Below are positions 42,434-51,290 of a DNA stretch of 64,000 bases, piece by piece; position 1 is the stretch's first letter, and the number at the start of each line of letters is the position of its first letter. A program made the translations under genes and the position numbers. Origin of the DNA: Paludibacteraceae bacterium. Its GTDB lineage: Bacteria; Bacteroidota; Bacteroidia; Bacteroidales; Paludibacteraceae. The notes under the pieces are model-generated. The model searched no databases. It had not been told where the DNA came from and saw nothing but the letters and a program-made list of their open reading frames with translations. The stretch is from NCBI GenBank assembly GCA_017556705.1, contig JAFYMG010000010.1:62001-126000 (forward strand). Reading direction: 5' to 3'.

Positions 42434-43108
42434 ATGTTTACACGAACAATACAATTACTTGGCGAAGATGGCTTTCGTGCGTTGCAGAACGCACGCGTGA
42501 TACTCTTTGGTGTGGGTGGCGTAGGTGGTTGGTGTGCGGAAGCATTGCTCCGCACGGGCATCGGACACCTCACCATCGTGGACTTCGATAAGGTGGATAC
42601 CACCAACCTCAACCGTCAAGTGGTGGCAACCCATGAGAATATCGGACAAAGCAAAGTCTTCGAGATGCAAAAGCGTCTTCTCTCTATTGCCCCTCAAGCC
42701 GATATCCAAGCCATTGAGCGCCAATACAATGCCAACACTGCCGACACCTTTGACCTCGCGCAGTACGATATCATGGTGGACGCCATTGACATGGTGGAAT
42801 GCAAAGCCCTGCTGCTCTACCGCGCCACACAAGCGGGCTGCAAAGTGTTTTCCAGTATGGGAGCAGGTCGCAAAACCGACCCACAGAAGATTCGCACCGC
42901 CGAGTTCTGGAAAGTACAAGGTTGCCCATTGGCGCGTGCCCTACGCACCAAAATGAAAAAGGCGAACCTATTACCTGCCGCTAAGATTCAATGCGTCTAT
43001 TCCGAAGAGATTAGTAGCGACCAGGGCACTTTGGCTCCTATAGTCGGAGTCTTCGGCATGACCCTCGCCAGCATAGTGATCAATGACCTGACCCTTGCGC
43101 AGAAGTAG
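42434..43108 (+). CDS. tcdA: tRNA threonylcarbamoyladenosine dehydratase
   Basis: 224 aa from ATG 42434, 6 nt after the previous stop; the longer frame from 42335 overlaps the FAD gene. An E1-like enzyme that cyclises t6A37 of tRNA to ct6A with ATP. Features: LLGEDGFRALQNARVILFGVGGVGGWCAEALLRTG (nucleotide fold, described in parts), TIVDFDKVDTTNLNRQ, IMVDAIDMVECKALL, FSSMGAGRKTDP and a conserved end PIVGVFGMTLASIVINDL. Likely co-transcribed with the FAD oxidoreductase. Confidence 0.92.
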   Translation: MFTRTIQLLGEDGFRALQNARVILFGVGGVGGWCAEALLRTGIGHLTIVDFDKVDTTNLNRQVVATHENIGQSKVFEMQKRLLSIAPQADIQAIERQYNANTADTFDLAQYDIMVDAIDMVECKALLLYRATQAGCKVFSSMGAGRKTDPQKIRTAEFWKVQGCPLARALRTKMKKANLLPAAKIQCVYSEEISSDQGTLAPIVGVFGMTLASIVINDLTLAQK

Positions 43109-43175
43109 CGCAAAAGTAGCGAAATAGTATGGCATAGATTTTGCAGATTCTCTTGCAAGACCAATATGCCTTACT

Positions 43176-44330
43176 ATGAAAATTCTTATTTTATCCTGCA
43201 ATACAGGCGAGGGGCACAACTCGTGCGCCAAAGCCCTGAAGAAAGCGATGGACAGGCGAGGTATCGCATGCGAGATACAAGATACCTTGGCCCTCATCAG
43301 CGACACGCTATCGCAACGAGTCAGCAATGCCTATGTCTATTCCACACGCGGTTCGCTATTTGAGATGGTGTATAAATTGGGCGGTTTTGTGAGCAACAAC
43401 ACCGACTCGCGCCAATCACTCATCTACAGTGCCAACAAACTATACGCCGAGAAACTCTACAACTATATCACTGACAACGATTTCAATGTGGTGGTGTGCG
43501 TGCACCTCTTCCCTGCCGAAGCACTTACCGCCCTCAAACGCAACACCCAACTGCATATCCCAACCTATTTTGTGATGACGGACTACACCTGTATTCCGTT
43601 TCTGCCAGAGACGGATCTGGACTATTATGTCATCCCGCATGAGCACCTCATTGAGGAGTTTGCCGAGCGCGGTATCCCACGCGAGAAGATTATCCCGATT
43701 GGTATTCCTGTGGACGAACAACTTTTCACCACGCGCCAACCGCAACTCCGCGCCCGCTACATGCTTGCCCTGCAAATGGGGTGGGACATTACCACCGCCA
43801 TAGGGCATTGGTACCTACTGATGTCAGGTTCTATGGGCTTCGGCAATCTGGGCGAACTGGTAGAACAACTACTCCGCACCATCCGCCCTGAAGACCGAGT
43901 AATATGCGTTTGCGGTCGCAACGAGGACATGCAACACTCTTTGCAAGAGGCATTTACCGATAATCAGCAACTATGGGTATTGGGCTTCACCGACCAAGTA
44001 TCGCTCTTGATGGACGCCTCCAATGTGATCTTTACCAAACCTGGCGGCATCACTTCCACCGAAGCCATTGTCAAGCATATCCCACTCATCCACACCACGC
44101 CTATCCCAGGCTTGGAAGACCGCAATGCGCACTTCTTCCACCAACATGGGCTATCCTACCACACCAACGATGTGGCACAGCAGGTGGCAGTCGCCATGCG
44201 CCTTTGCCAAGATCAAGCGTATCGCCAACAGATGTTGCGCCAACAACGCGAACATGCCAACACCCGCAGTTCAGATGATGTCATCGATTTGATACTTAGC
44301 GAGTATGAAGAAGAAGCAGCAACCCAATAG
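43176..44330 (+). CDS. GT28-like glycosyltransferase (MGDG-synthase/UgtP type)
   Basis: 384 aa. ILILSCNTGEGHNSCAKALKKAM is the N-terminal signature of the MGDG synthase/processive diacylglycerol glucosyltransferase family, and VCVHLFPAEAL, FVMTDYTCIPF and YVIPHEHLIEEFAERGIPREKI follow. The C-terminal GT-B half has MSGSMGFGNLGELVEQLL, VICVCGRNEDMQHSL, TKPGGITSTEAIVKHIPLI and NAHFFHQHGLSY. It probably transfers a sugar to a lipid at the inner membrane; the acceptor is unknown. It overlaps the following membrane-protein gene by 26 nt, suggesting joint function. Confidence 0.88.
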   Translation: MKILILSCNTGEGHNSCAKALKKAMDRRGIACEIQDTLALISDTLSQRVSNAYVYSTRGSLFEMVYKLGGFVSNNTDSRQSLIYSANKLYAEKLYNYITDNDFNVVVCVHLFPAEALTALKRNTQLHIPTYFVMTDYTCIPFLPETDLDYYVIPHEHLIEEFAERGIPREKIIPIGIPVDEQLFTTRQPQLRARYMLALQMGWDITTAIGHWYLLMSGSMGFGNLGELVEQLLRTIRPEDRVICVCGRNEDMQHSLQEAFTDNQQLWVLGFTDQVSLLMDASNVIFTKPGGITSTEAIVKHIPLIHTTPIPGLEDRNAHFFHQHGLSYHTNDVAQQVAVAMRLCQDQAYRQQMLRQQREHANTRSSDDVIDLILSEYEEEAATQ

Positions 44331-45027
44331 AACCATCAACCAGAGTCTAAAGCGCATCTACTATGCCCTCTTTGTGCTAACCATCGGCATTGGTACAGGC
44401 AATGTAGTTTATCTCTACTACCAACCCAATATCACCATCAATGCGCTGATATTCTGCACATTGCAGTATGTAGTGATATTGGTAATCCTGACTCTGCCTA
44501 TCGTGCTACGCAAGCGGTTTATGATACAGATTCCGCTAATGATTACAGTGATGTGTGCGCTATTTGGCTTCGTGGCGATGGTGATGGGTGACGGACTGAA
44601 TTTCTATGGCAAGTACTCGTGGTGGGATTCGGTGTTGCATTTCTTTTCCAGTTGTGTATTGGCATTTGTGGGCTTGTGGATTATCACGATTATCTTCGAG
44701 AAGCAAGACCAATTGGTATTGAGCAACAAACTCTTTCTCTCGCTCTATGTCCTAATCTTCGGATTGAGTTGTGGAGCAGTATGGGAGGTATGCGAGTATG
44801 CGTATGATGCTTTTTGCGGAACCAACACGCAGCAGTTTATGGCAACCACCACCGCCTCTATCACGACTGCGGAAGATATCCCACTCTGCGGACACGATGC
44901 ATTGCGCGACACTATGACCGATCTAATCCTCGACCTTGTCGGTAGCCTTTTGATGTCAGTCTATGTCTTCTTCCGCTACGACAAACTCATCGCCATGCAC
45001 CACACAGCGATTGAAGATAAAGAATAA
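44305..45027 (+). CDS. YjdF/DUF2238-like membrane protein
   Basis: 240 aa with about six membrane helices. The YjdF-type conserved polar residues inside helices are visible: YSWWDSVLHFFSSCVLAF, SCGAVWEVCEYAYDAFCG and RDTMTDLILDLVGSLLMS. The function of the family is unknown. The overlap with the glycosyltransferase gene points to a shared role in envelope lipids (inference). Confidence 0.8.
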   Translation: MKKKQQPNRTINQSLKRIYYALFVLTIGIGTGNVVYLYYQPNITINALIFCTLQYVVILVILTLPIVLRKRFMIQIPLMITVMCALFGFVAMVMGDGLNFYGKYSWWDSVLHFFSSCVLAFVGLWIITIIFEKQDQLVLSNKLFLSLYVLIFGLSCGAVWEVCEYAYDAFCGTNTQQFMATTTASITTAEDIPLCGHDALRDTMTDLILDLVGSLLMSVYVFFRYDKLIAMHHTAIEDKE

Positions 45028-45084
45028 TACACTTTCTGAAAACTTTTTCCTCAGATATCCCTCCGTTATCTCTCCGTAAATGGA

Positions 45085-47010
45085 TTAGAATTGCTCCGCG
45101 TAGTTACACCCCTCTCTCCAACGTGAGCAACCATAGCGCGTCCGACCGCGGATGATCGTTCCCCTGCCACAGACGGGGCAACGCATGCCCGCCTTGTCGG
45201 CTTTCACCTCATGCACCACTTCCGCCGTCATCTGCTTGAGTTCGTCCAAGAACTGCTGCGCAGTGAAACTACCGCGCTCTATCTCGCGCAATTTCTTCTC
45301 CCAACGACCTGTGAGCTCTGCCGACTTGAGCAAAGGAGAGATAATGGTTTGTATCAAATTGATACCCAACTCCGTGGCATGGATATTCTTCTTCTCGCGA
45401 ACAATATATTTGCGTTGGAATAACTTCTCAATAATCGCTGCACGCGTACTTGGGCGACCTATTCCGTTCTCCTTCATCGCATCGCGCAACTCCTCATCCT
45501 CCACCGTCTTACCCGCTGTTTCCATTGCACGCAGCAAGGTAGCCTCGGTATAATACTTCGGTGGTGTAGTAGTCTTCTCCTGCAACTGTAGTTGATGAGG
45601 TCCCGACTCGCCTTTCACGAAGGCAGGCAGGCTCTTCTGCTCCTCTTGTGGCTCATCCTCCTGCTTCTCCTTGGCGAAGATCTCGCGCCAACCCATCTTA
45701 AGAATCTGGCGACCAGTTACCTTAAAATCCACCTCGCCAGCCTTTGCCAACACGGTCGTATTCGAAACCTCACAATCAGGATAGAACGCCGCAATAAAAC
45801 GCAACGCTACTAGGTTATACACCTTGCGCTCTAAGTCCGAGAGGTTGTCTGGTCGTTGTCCCGTAGGGATGATAGCATGGTGATCAGTAACTTTCTTGTT
45901 ATCAAATACTTTCTTCGATTTTGGCAAACTCTCCGCACCTTTCTTTCCGTCCGCCTTCAATGGCAACAGTGGTGCCACCTGTAGGAAATAATCCTTTATC
46001 CCCTGCAAGGTCGCAGGCACCTTCGGATAAATATCATCGCTCAGATAAGTAGTATCCACACGCGGATAGGTGGTCACGTGCTTCTCATACAAACTCTGTA
46101 TCACTTTCAGTGTATCATCCGCCGACAGACTAAACTTCTTGTTACACTCTACCTGCAACGAGGTCAAGTCAAACAATCGAGGCGCAAACTCAGTGCCTTT
46201 TTTCTTCTCTACCGAAGTAATCTCCAATGGCAGATCCTTGATTGAATCCACCAATGCTTGCCCATGCTCCAGCGAAGTAATTGCATAATCATCCTCCTCT
46301 ACAGGCAATTGCGCCGAAAAAGTTGTATCGCGATAAATCGTCTTCAGTTCCCAATAGGTGCGTGGTACAAAATGCTCAATCTCATGCTGACGCTTAACAA
46401 TCAACGCTAAAGTTGGTGTCTGTACACGTCCAATACTCAGTACCTGACGGTCCTTACCCACACCTTTTGCATAACGCAACGTGTACGCGCGCGTAGCATT
46501 CATGCCTAGTAGCCAATCACCAATGGCGCGCATCATACCTGCCTCGTAAAGGCGTTGGTACTCACTTTGATCTTTCAACTTCTGAAATCCCTCTCGTATC
46601 GCATCTTCGGTCAGCGAAGAAATCCACAATCGCTTCACGGGTACCTTGCAGCCCGCCTTCTGATACACCCAGCGTTGTATCAACTCTCCCTCTTGCCCAG
46701 CATCACCACAGTTGATTACTTCATCTGCCTTGGCTATTAGGTTCTTGATCGTATTAAATTGCTTCTGCACACCCTTGTCATCCGTGACCTTGATACCAAA
46801 TCGCGTAGGCACCATAGGCAACGATGACATGTTCCAACCCTTCCATTGCTCGCTATATTCGTGCGGATCAAGCAACGCGCAGAGATGGCCAAAAGTCCAT
46901 GTCACTTGATAACCATTGCCCTCCATAAAACCGTCGTGCTGGGTATTAGCTCCCAGCACGCGCGCTATATCTCGTCCTACGGACGGTTTCTCCGCAATAC
47001 AAACAATCAT
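45085..47010 (-). CDS. topB: DNA topoisomerase III
   Basis: 641 aa type IA topoisomerase. Toprim domain with VCIAEKPSVGRDIARVLG and INCGDAGQEGELI; RVQTPTLALIV; active-site Tyr near residue 315 in TTYPRVDTTYLSDD; HHAIIPTGQRP; GIGRPSTRAAII; and a C-terminal Cys4 zinc ribbon (CPVCGRGTIIRGRTRYGCSRW). It resolves single-strand links and decatenates DNA. The gene stands alone: the capsule genes upstream are on the same strand 21 nt away and may share transcription. Confidence 0.95.
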   Translation of the reverse strand: MIVCIAEKPSVGRDIARVLGANTQHDGFMEGNGYQVTWTFGHLCALLDPHEYSEQWKGWNMSSLPMVPTRFGIKVTDDKGVQKQFNTIKNLIAKADEVINCGDAGQEGELIQRWVYQKAGCKVPVKRLWISSLTEDAIREGFQKLKDQSEYQRLYEAGMMRAIGDWLLGMNATRAYTLRYAKGVGKDRQVLSIGRVQTPTLALIVKRQHEIEHFVPRTYWELKTIYRDTTFSAQLPVEEDDYAITSLEHGQALVDSIKDLPLEITSVEKKKGTEFAPRLFDLTSLQVECNKKFSLSADDTLKVIQSLYEKHVTTYPRVDTTYLSDDIYPKVPATLQGIKDYFLQVAPLLPLKADGKKGAESLPKSKKVFDNKKVTDHHAIIPTGQRPDNLSDLERKVYNLVALRFIAAFYPDCEVSNTTVLAKAGEVDFKVTGRQILKMGWREIFAKEKQEDEPQEEQKSLPAFVKGESGPHQLQLQEKTTTPPKYYTEATLLRAMETAGKTVEDEELRDAMKENGIGRPSTRAAIIEKLFQRKYIVREKKNIHATELGINLIQTIISPLLKSAELTGRWEKKLREIERGSFTAQQFLDELKQMTAEVVHEVKADKAGMRCPVCGRGTIIRGRTRYGCSRWREGCNYAEQF

Positions 47011-47031
47011 CCTACCTAATTGAACTACAAT

Positions 47032-49335
47032 TTATAGAATTTGCCACCATTTTTTAGATTGTTGAGCCCAACTATAACTCACTCTCTTAGCATCCACACC
47101 ATTCAACACCGCCAACATCTTTGGCAAACGTTGCTGCGCATTTATTTGGTTAACAAAATCTATCATATCAAAAGTAGTATGATTAGTACGAACTACATAA
47201 ACTGTCATATCTACCAAACTACTCAGTAAGAATGTATCACTTATCAAAGCAGTTGGTGCAGAATCAACTACCACATAATCATATTTTTCACGCAATTCTC
47301 CAAACAAGGCTGCAACTCGACCACTTTGCAATAACTCACTAGGATTTGGAGGTAATACTCCCGCTGGAATAATGTCCAATTTATTCATAGAAGAACCCAC
47401 AACCAAATTATCCAACGCATCTACTTCAGCCGACAAATAATTAGTCAAATGACCTTGAGATGACAAATCCAAATACGTTGCCAATGTTGGTTTGCGAAAG
47501 TCCATTTCCACCAATACGACTCGCTTACCCAACAATGCCATTGACGCTGCCAAATTACTTGCCACATATGATTTACCTTCGTCATTTACACTTGATGTCA
47601 CTAAGACAACTGGAGATTTCACTTCCGTAGGTTGCAAAAAACAAATATTTGTTCGTAATGTTCGGAACAACTCTGCCGAAACCGAACTTTCACCATCACG
47701 AACAACTACTGCTCCACCTTTGTCATGTGCCACCACACCCGCTAGCGGAATCTCCAACCTTTTCTCCAAATCTCTAAGATTACCTGTTATTCGAGTGCTT
47801 AACATATCATGCAAAATCATGATACTAAAAGGGAATCCTATTCCGAAGAAAAGACAGGCCAATACATAATATTTCCAATTCGGACTCAAAGGATTCGGAT
47901 TAAATTGAGGAGCAGCAATTATCTTAGCAGGAGGTATAGCGGCCACCAAACTCAATGCATTTTCTTCACGCTTCTCATAGAGGAAAAGATAGAGTTTTTG
48001 TTTCATCAACTTTGTACGAACCACCTCTTTATATTGCTTAATTTGTGCGGGAGCATCTTCGCGCCATTCATCTGCCAAGTAGAAGCGTTTATCCAAATCA
48101 TTCTTTGCTATCAGCAGTGTCTCACGCACACTTTGCATAGTTGCAATCACATTCGAACGCATCATATTCAAGCGGCTATTCATCTGATTCAATACAGGGT
48201 TAACACCTGATGCAGAACGTTCAATACGCATCTTATTTAATAGCAAGTAATTGTATTCTGTTATTAAAGCAATCAATGCAGGATCTGTAATACCCAAATT
48301 AGCTGGAATCAATTGATCCTTATTATTGTCATCCTTCACAAACTCCATCACAAACTGCACTAAATTCAATTGCGTCTCAACCTCTACCAACTGTTTCCGA
48401 AACTCTGCATTCTCCTGCAAGAACAAACCAGCCTCTTCATCCAAATCTACTATTCCATTCGCCTCCAGATAACGTACTTCTTCCTGTTCTGCCTCTGCTA
48501 ATTCCTTCTCTATTCGTACTAAGCGCTCATCAAGGAATGCTGATGTATTTTGCGCCATGATAGTCTTATCCCTCACAGATTCTGAATTATATAATGCTAT
48601 CAACTCACGAATAAAATCTCTGCTACGACTAGGCATATCAGTCATAGTAGAAAGTACTATCACATTCGACTCCTTCTTGACTTTTGCCACTTGATATATT
48701 TCGCGATAGAGATTTACTAATGGTAAGCGAGGAGTCGTTTTGATATAATAACAATCACCCACCTCTACAGCATCAGTTTTGTGAATATCAAAACGTAACG
48801 TTGTCGCACAAGTTTCAAAAGGTTCCGTCAAATCTTTTACCTTGTGTCGACTTCTCATAAAACGGCCATATTTGACACGTACCAAATAATCGTTCTTACG
48901 AACTTTTATTGAGATTTTTGTAGTTCTTTGAGTAGTATCTAAAAAGGCAGAAGGATAAACTACCGACAAATCACGACCTGGATACTGCCCCTTCCATTTC
49001 AAACCATCTTTCTTGCGATATTCAGTTAGCAAATCCAACTTGTCTATTACCTGAAGCATTAAATCGCGAGATGTCATGATTTGCATCTCATCCTCAACGG
49101 CAGCACCACCACCAAAGCCCAATACATTCATCAATTCTGCTTGGGGAAGCATTGACTTTGCATCTTTCTCACTTAGTGTAATCTCTGCATCAACTAGATA
49201 CTTTTTTGTCGTTGAAAAATAACGCCACGTGCCGATTGAGCCAATAATCACACAACTCAACACAAACCAATACCAATTCTTCAATATACGCGTTAACCAT
49301 GCGCGAAAATCTACCTCTTTATTTTCTAGTGCCAT
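47032..49335 (-). CDS. Wzc-like polysaccharide co-polymerase / tyrosine autokinase
   Basis: 767 aa. An N-terminal membrane helix (NWYWFVLSCVIIGSIGTWRYF) and a Wzz-type periplasmic domain are followed by coiled-coil segments (about 270-480), a second helix (YYVLACLFFGIGFPFSIMIL, about 500-520) and the cytoplasmic BY-kinase domain with Walker A SSVNDEGKSYVASNLA (near 583-590), VVLVEMDFRKPTLA and YVVVDSAPTALISD. It controls chain length and export of capsule or exopolysaccharide with the Wza-like protein encoded 36 nt upstream. The usual Tyr cluster at the C-terminus is missing: the tail has one Tyr (RVSYSWAQQSKKWWQIL). Confidence 0.9.
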   Translation of the reverse strand: MALENKEVDFRAWLTRILKNWYWFVLSCVIIGSIGTWRYFSTTKKYLVDAEITLSEKDAKSMLPQAELMNVLGFGGGAAVEDEMQIMTSRDLMLQVIDKLDLLTEYRKKDGLKWKGQYPGRDLSVVYPSAFLDTTQRTTKISIKVRKNDYLVRVKYGRFMRSRHKVKDLTEPFETCATTLRFDIHKTDAVEVGDCYYIKTTPRLPLVNLYREIYQVAKVKKESNVIVLSTMTDMPSRSRDFIRELIALYNSESVRDKTIMAQNTSAFLDERLVRIEKELAEAEQEEVRYLEANGIVDLDEEAGLFLQENAEFRKQLVEVETQLNLVQFVMEFVKDDNNKDQLIPANLGITDPALIALITEYNYLLLNKMRIERSASGVNPVLNQMNSRLNMMRSNVIATMQSVRETLLIAKNDLDKRFYLADEWREDAPAQIKQYKEVVRTKLMKQKLYLFLYEKREENALSLVAAIPPAKIIAAPQFNPNPLSPNWKYYVLACLFFGIGFPFSIMILHDMLSTRITGNLRDLEKRLEIPLAGVVAHDKGGAVVVRDGESSVSAELFRTLRTNICFLQPTEVKSPVVLVTSSVNDEGKSYVASNLAASMALLGKRVVLVEMDFRKPTLATYLDLSSQGHLTNYLSAEVDALDNLVVGSSMNKLDIIPAGVLPPNPSELLQSGRVAALFGELREKYDYVVVDSAPTALISDTFLLSSLVDMTVYVVRTNHTTFDMIDFVNQINAQQRLPKMLAVLNGVDAKRVSYSWAQQSKKWWQIL

Positions 49336-49371
49336 ACTTGTACTTTTGCGTTTACGAATTACATAATTTTA

Positions 49372-50184
49372 TTACTCACTTTCTTTATCACTACCTACGG
49401 AGAGTACAGAAACAACAACAGTTGCCGCACTTGCTACTGTTCCTACCATACTCAACCACAAGCCAATTGACTGATTGCTAGTTGTACGAGCTTGGTTAGG
49501 TTCTACATACACCACATCATTCTGTTGCAAATAAAAATAAGGTGACGTAAAGATATCATCGGAACGAAGATCCAAACGAGCAAACTCTACCTTTCCATTA
49601 TTCTCACGAGTAATCAACACATTGGATCGATTAGCATACTGTGTCAAGTCGCCCGATAAGCCAAGAGCTTCCAACAATGTCATGCGGCCATTATTCAAAG
49701 GATAAGTTCCTGGCCGTTTCACCTCTCCTAATACTGTTACACGAGCATTCAAAAAACGCATCGTCACTATAGGATCTACCACTTGACCTTGCAACTTGTC
49801 TTCTATCAAACCTATCACCTCAGATTGTCTCAAACCAACTACATACAATTTACCCAATACAGGAAAATCTATGTATCCCTCTTCATCAACTGTATAATAT
49901 TGAAACGACTGTGTCGAAGGAACCGTAGAACTTGCTGGAGACTCATAAGAAACAGTCGGCAAATTATAAGGTGATACTGCCTCTGGGTCCAACGCAGTTA
50001 CAGTGATAATCAGCGCATCGTTTATCTTCACACGAGGCTCTGGTTGAGGTTTCATTGTTTTGTTAATCTCTTCCGCACTTTCTGGCGTTACTGTCCGAAA
50101 AGCAATCAGTTGCTTATTCGAAATACACGAACACATCAACGCTACCAATGCAAATAGCACAAAGAAACTACTTTTTCTTAACAT
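49372..50184 (-). CDS. Polysaccharide export lipoprotein (Wza-like, SLBB)
   Basis: 270 aa with lipobox MCSC (MLRKSSFFVLFALVALMCSC). Poly_export domain (RVKINDALIITVTALDPEAV, YTVDEEGYIDFPVLGKLYVVGL) and SLBB domain (RVTVLGEVKRPGTYPLNNGRMTLLEALGLSGDLTQYANRSNVLI, described as one stretch of the fold) with a C-terminal membrane-like segment (IGLWLSMVGTVASAATVVVS). It forms the outer-membrane exit pore for polysaccharide with the Wzc-like partner downstream. Own promoter at 50226-50258. The two genes are an export module without local glycosyltransferases. Confidence 0.9.
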   Translation of the reverse strand: MLRKSSFFVLFALVALMCSCISNKQLIAFRTVTPESAEEINKTMKPQPEPRVKINDALIITVTALDPEAVSPYNLPTVSYESPASSTVPSTQSFQYYTVDEEGYIDFPVLGKLYVVGLRQSEVIGLIEDKLQGQVVDPIVTMRFLNARVTVLGEVKRPGTYPLNNGRMTLLEALGLSGDLTQYANRSNVLITRENNGKVEFARLDLRSDDIFTSPYFYLQQNDVVYVEPNQARTTSNQSIGLWLSMVGTVASAATVVVSVLSVGSDKESE

Positions 50185-50225
50185 AATATATCGCGATTTT
50201 AAATATTTTCCTAATCAAAAGCCCG

Positions 50226-50258
50226 CAAAGGTACTACTTTTTTTTAACATAACCAAAT
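50226..50258 (-). promoter_or_regulatory. Promoter of the Wza/Wzc-like operon
   Basis: Minus-strand TACCTTTG (50226-50233) and TTTG (50255-50258), 21 nt apart; leader about 35 nt. Confidence 0.7.
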
Positions 50259-50398
50259 CTCCCATCATTTTTATTCTCTTTTATCAGTTTTTAGTTAATT
50301 TAATTAGTAACTAGTATATCTTTAGGATAACTTTAGGACGAGAATAATAAACAATCCTAATAATCAAACTGCCTTTTTATAAAAAAAATCACAAAACA

Positions 50399-50430
50399 TT
50401 TGGTCAATCAAAAAAAAAGTAGTACCTTTG
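50399..50430 (+). promoter_or_regulatory. Promoter of rplU-rpmA
   Basis: TTTG at 50399-50402 and TACCTTTG at 50423-50430, 20 nt apart, with an A-rich spacer. The 160 nt between this and the divergent capsule promoter are AT-rich with no other feature seen. Confidence 0.78.
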
Positions 50431-50435
50431 CACGC

Positions 50436-50561
50436 TTTTTCGGCTTTTGGGCTCCAAAGTAGCGCTGCTGAGGGGACGGATGATACCTATTTGGGGTATG
50501 CCAACGTCGAGGACTCCGCATCTCGCCTGACCGATGTAAATCATTAAAAAACATTTAACAA
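50436..50561 (+). ncRNA. Structured 5' leader of rplU (candidate r-protein leader)
   Basis: About 125 nt between the predicted transcription start and ATG 50562, GC-richer than its surroundings, with possible stems CTTTTGG/CCAAAG (near 50453-50469) and ATACC/GGTAT (near 50490-50508). Ribosomal-protein leaders often mediate autoregulation; I cannot assign this one to a named RNA family by eye. Confidence 0.55.
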
Positions 50562-50882
50562 ATGTACGCAATTGTAGAAATGCAAGGCCTCCAATACAAG
50601 GTTGAGGCTGGCAAAAAGCTCTTTGTTAACCGCATCGCTACCACAGAGAAAGGTGCTGAGTTGACATTCGACAAAGTGCTTCTCGTTGACAACAACGGTG
50701 AAGTTAAAGTAGGTACCCCAGTTGTAGAGGGTGCTAAAGTGGTTTGCGAAGTACTCGACAACGAGTGCCGCGGCGAGAAAGTTCTCGTTTTCCACAAAAA
50801 ACGCCGCAAAGGCTATCGTAAATTGAACGGCCATCGTCAAGATTTGACCAATCTCGTTGTTAAAGAGATCGTGTTGGCTTAA
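50562..50882 (+). CDS. rplU: 50S ribosomal protein L21
   Basis: 106 aa, normal length. [24 protein letters not shown], then [22 protein letters not shown] and the basic RNA-binding end [25 protein letters not shown]. It is part of the large ribosomal subunit near L20/23S rRNA. It forms the conserved rplU-rpmA pair. The long structured leader suggests autogenous control. Codon bias is strong, as expected for high expression. Confidence 0.97.
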   Translation: MYAIVEMQGLQYKVEAGKKLFVNRIATTEKGAELTFDKVLLVDNNGEVKVGTPVVEGAKVVCEVLDNECRGEKVLVFHKKRRKGYRKLNGHRQDLTNLVVKEIVLA

Positions 50883-50917
50883 TTGTTTAACCTTTTTAAA
50901 AGCAAAGTTTAAGAGAT

Positions 50918-51181
50918 ATGGCACATAAGAAAGGTGTCGGTAGTTCGAAGAACGGCCGTGAATCAGAAAGCAAACGACTTGGTGTAAAAATCTTTGGTGG
51001 TCAATTCGCTAAAGCTGGTAACATCATCGTACGTCAACGTGGTACTGTACACAACCCAGGCGAGAACATCGGTATGGGTTCTGACCACACTCTTTTCGCT
51101 CTTACAGATGGTATCGTATGCTTCCAAAAGAAGCGTAACAACAAATCATACGTTTCCATCCAACCGATTGCAGAGGCGTAA
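50918..51181 (+). CDS. rpmA: 50S ribosomal protein L27
   Basis: 87 aa. [29 protein letters not shown] at the N-terminus, followed by [28 protein letters not shown]27 reaches into the peptidyl-transferase centre. No N-terminal extension needing cleavage is present, unlike the Firmicutes form. A terminator follows. Confidence 0.97.
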   Translation: MAHKKGVGSSKNGRESESKRLGVKIFGGQFAKAGNIIVRQRGTVHNPGENIGMGSDHTLFALTDGIVCFQKKRNNKSYVSIQPIAEA

Positions 51182-51203
51182 TCGGCAAGAGAAAACTAAC
51201 CCT

Positions 51204-51252
51204 AATTTCTCCTTCCGATTGCTTCGGCAGTTGGCAGGAGAAATTTGTTTTT
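51204..51252 (+). terminator. Terminator after rpmA
   Basis: AATTTCTCC (51204-51212) pairs with GGAGAAATT (51237-51245), followed by TGTTTTTA. Confidence 0.75.
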
Positions 51253-51290
51253 ATGAATTCATAATTCAAAATTCATAACTCAGAATTCGT
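51253..51290 (+). repeat. AATTCATAATTCAAAATTCATAA direct repeat before serS
   Basis: GAATTCATAATTC, AAAATTCATAACTC and AGAATTC follow one another and end 1-2 nt before ATG 51291, the same placement as other direct-repeat spacers in this window. Confidence 0.65.
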
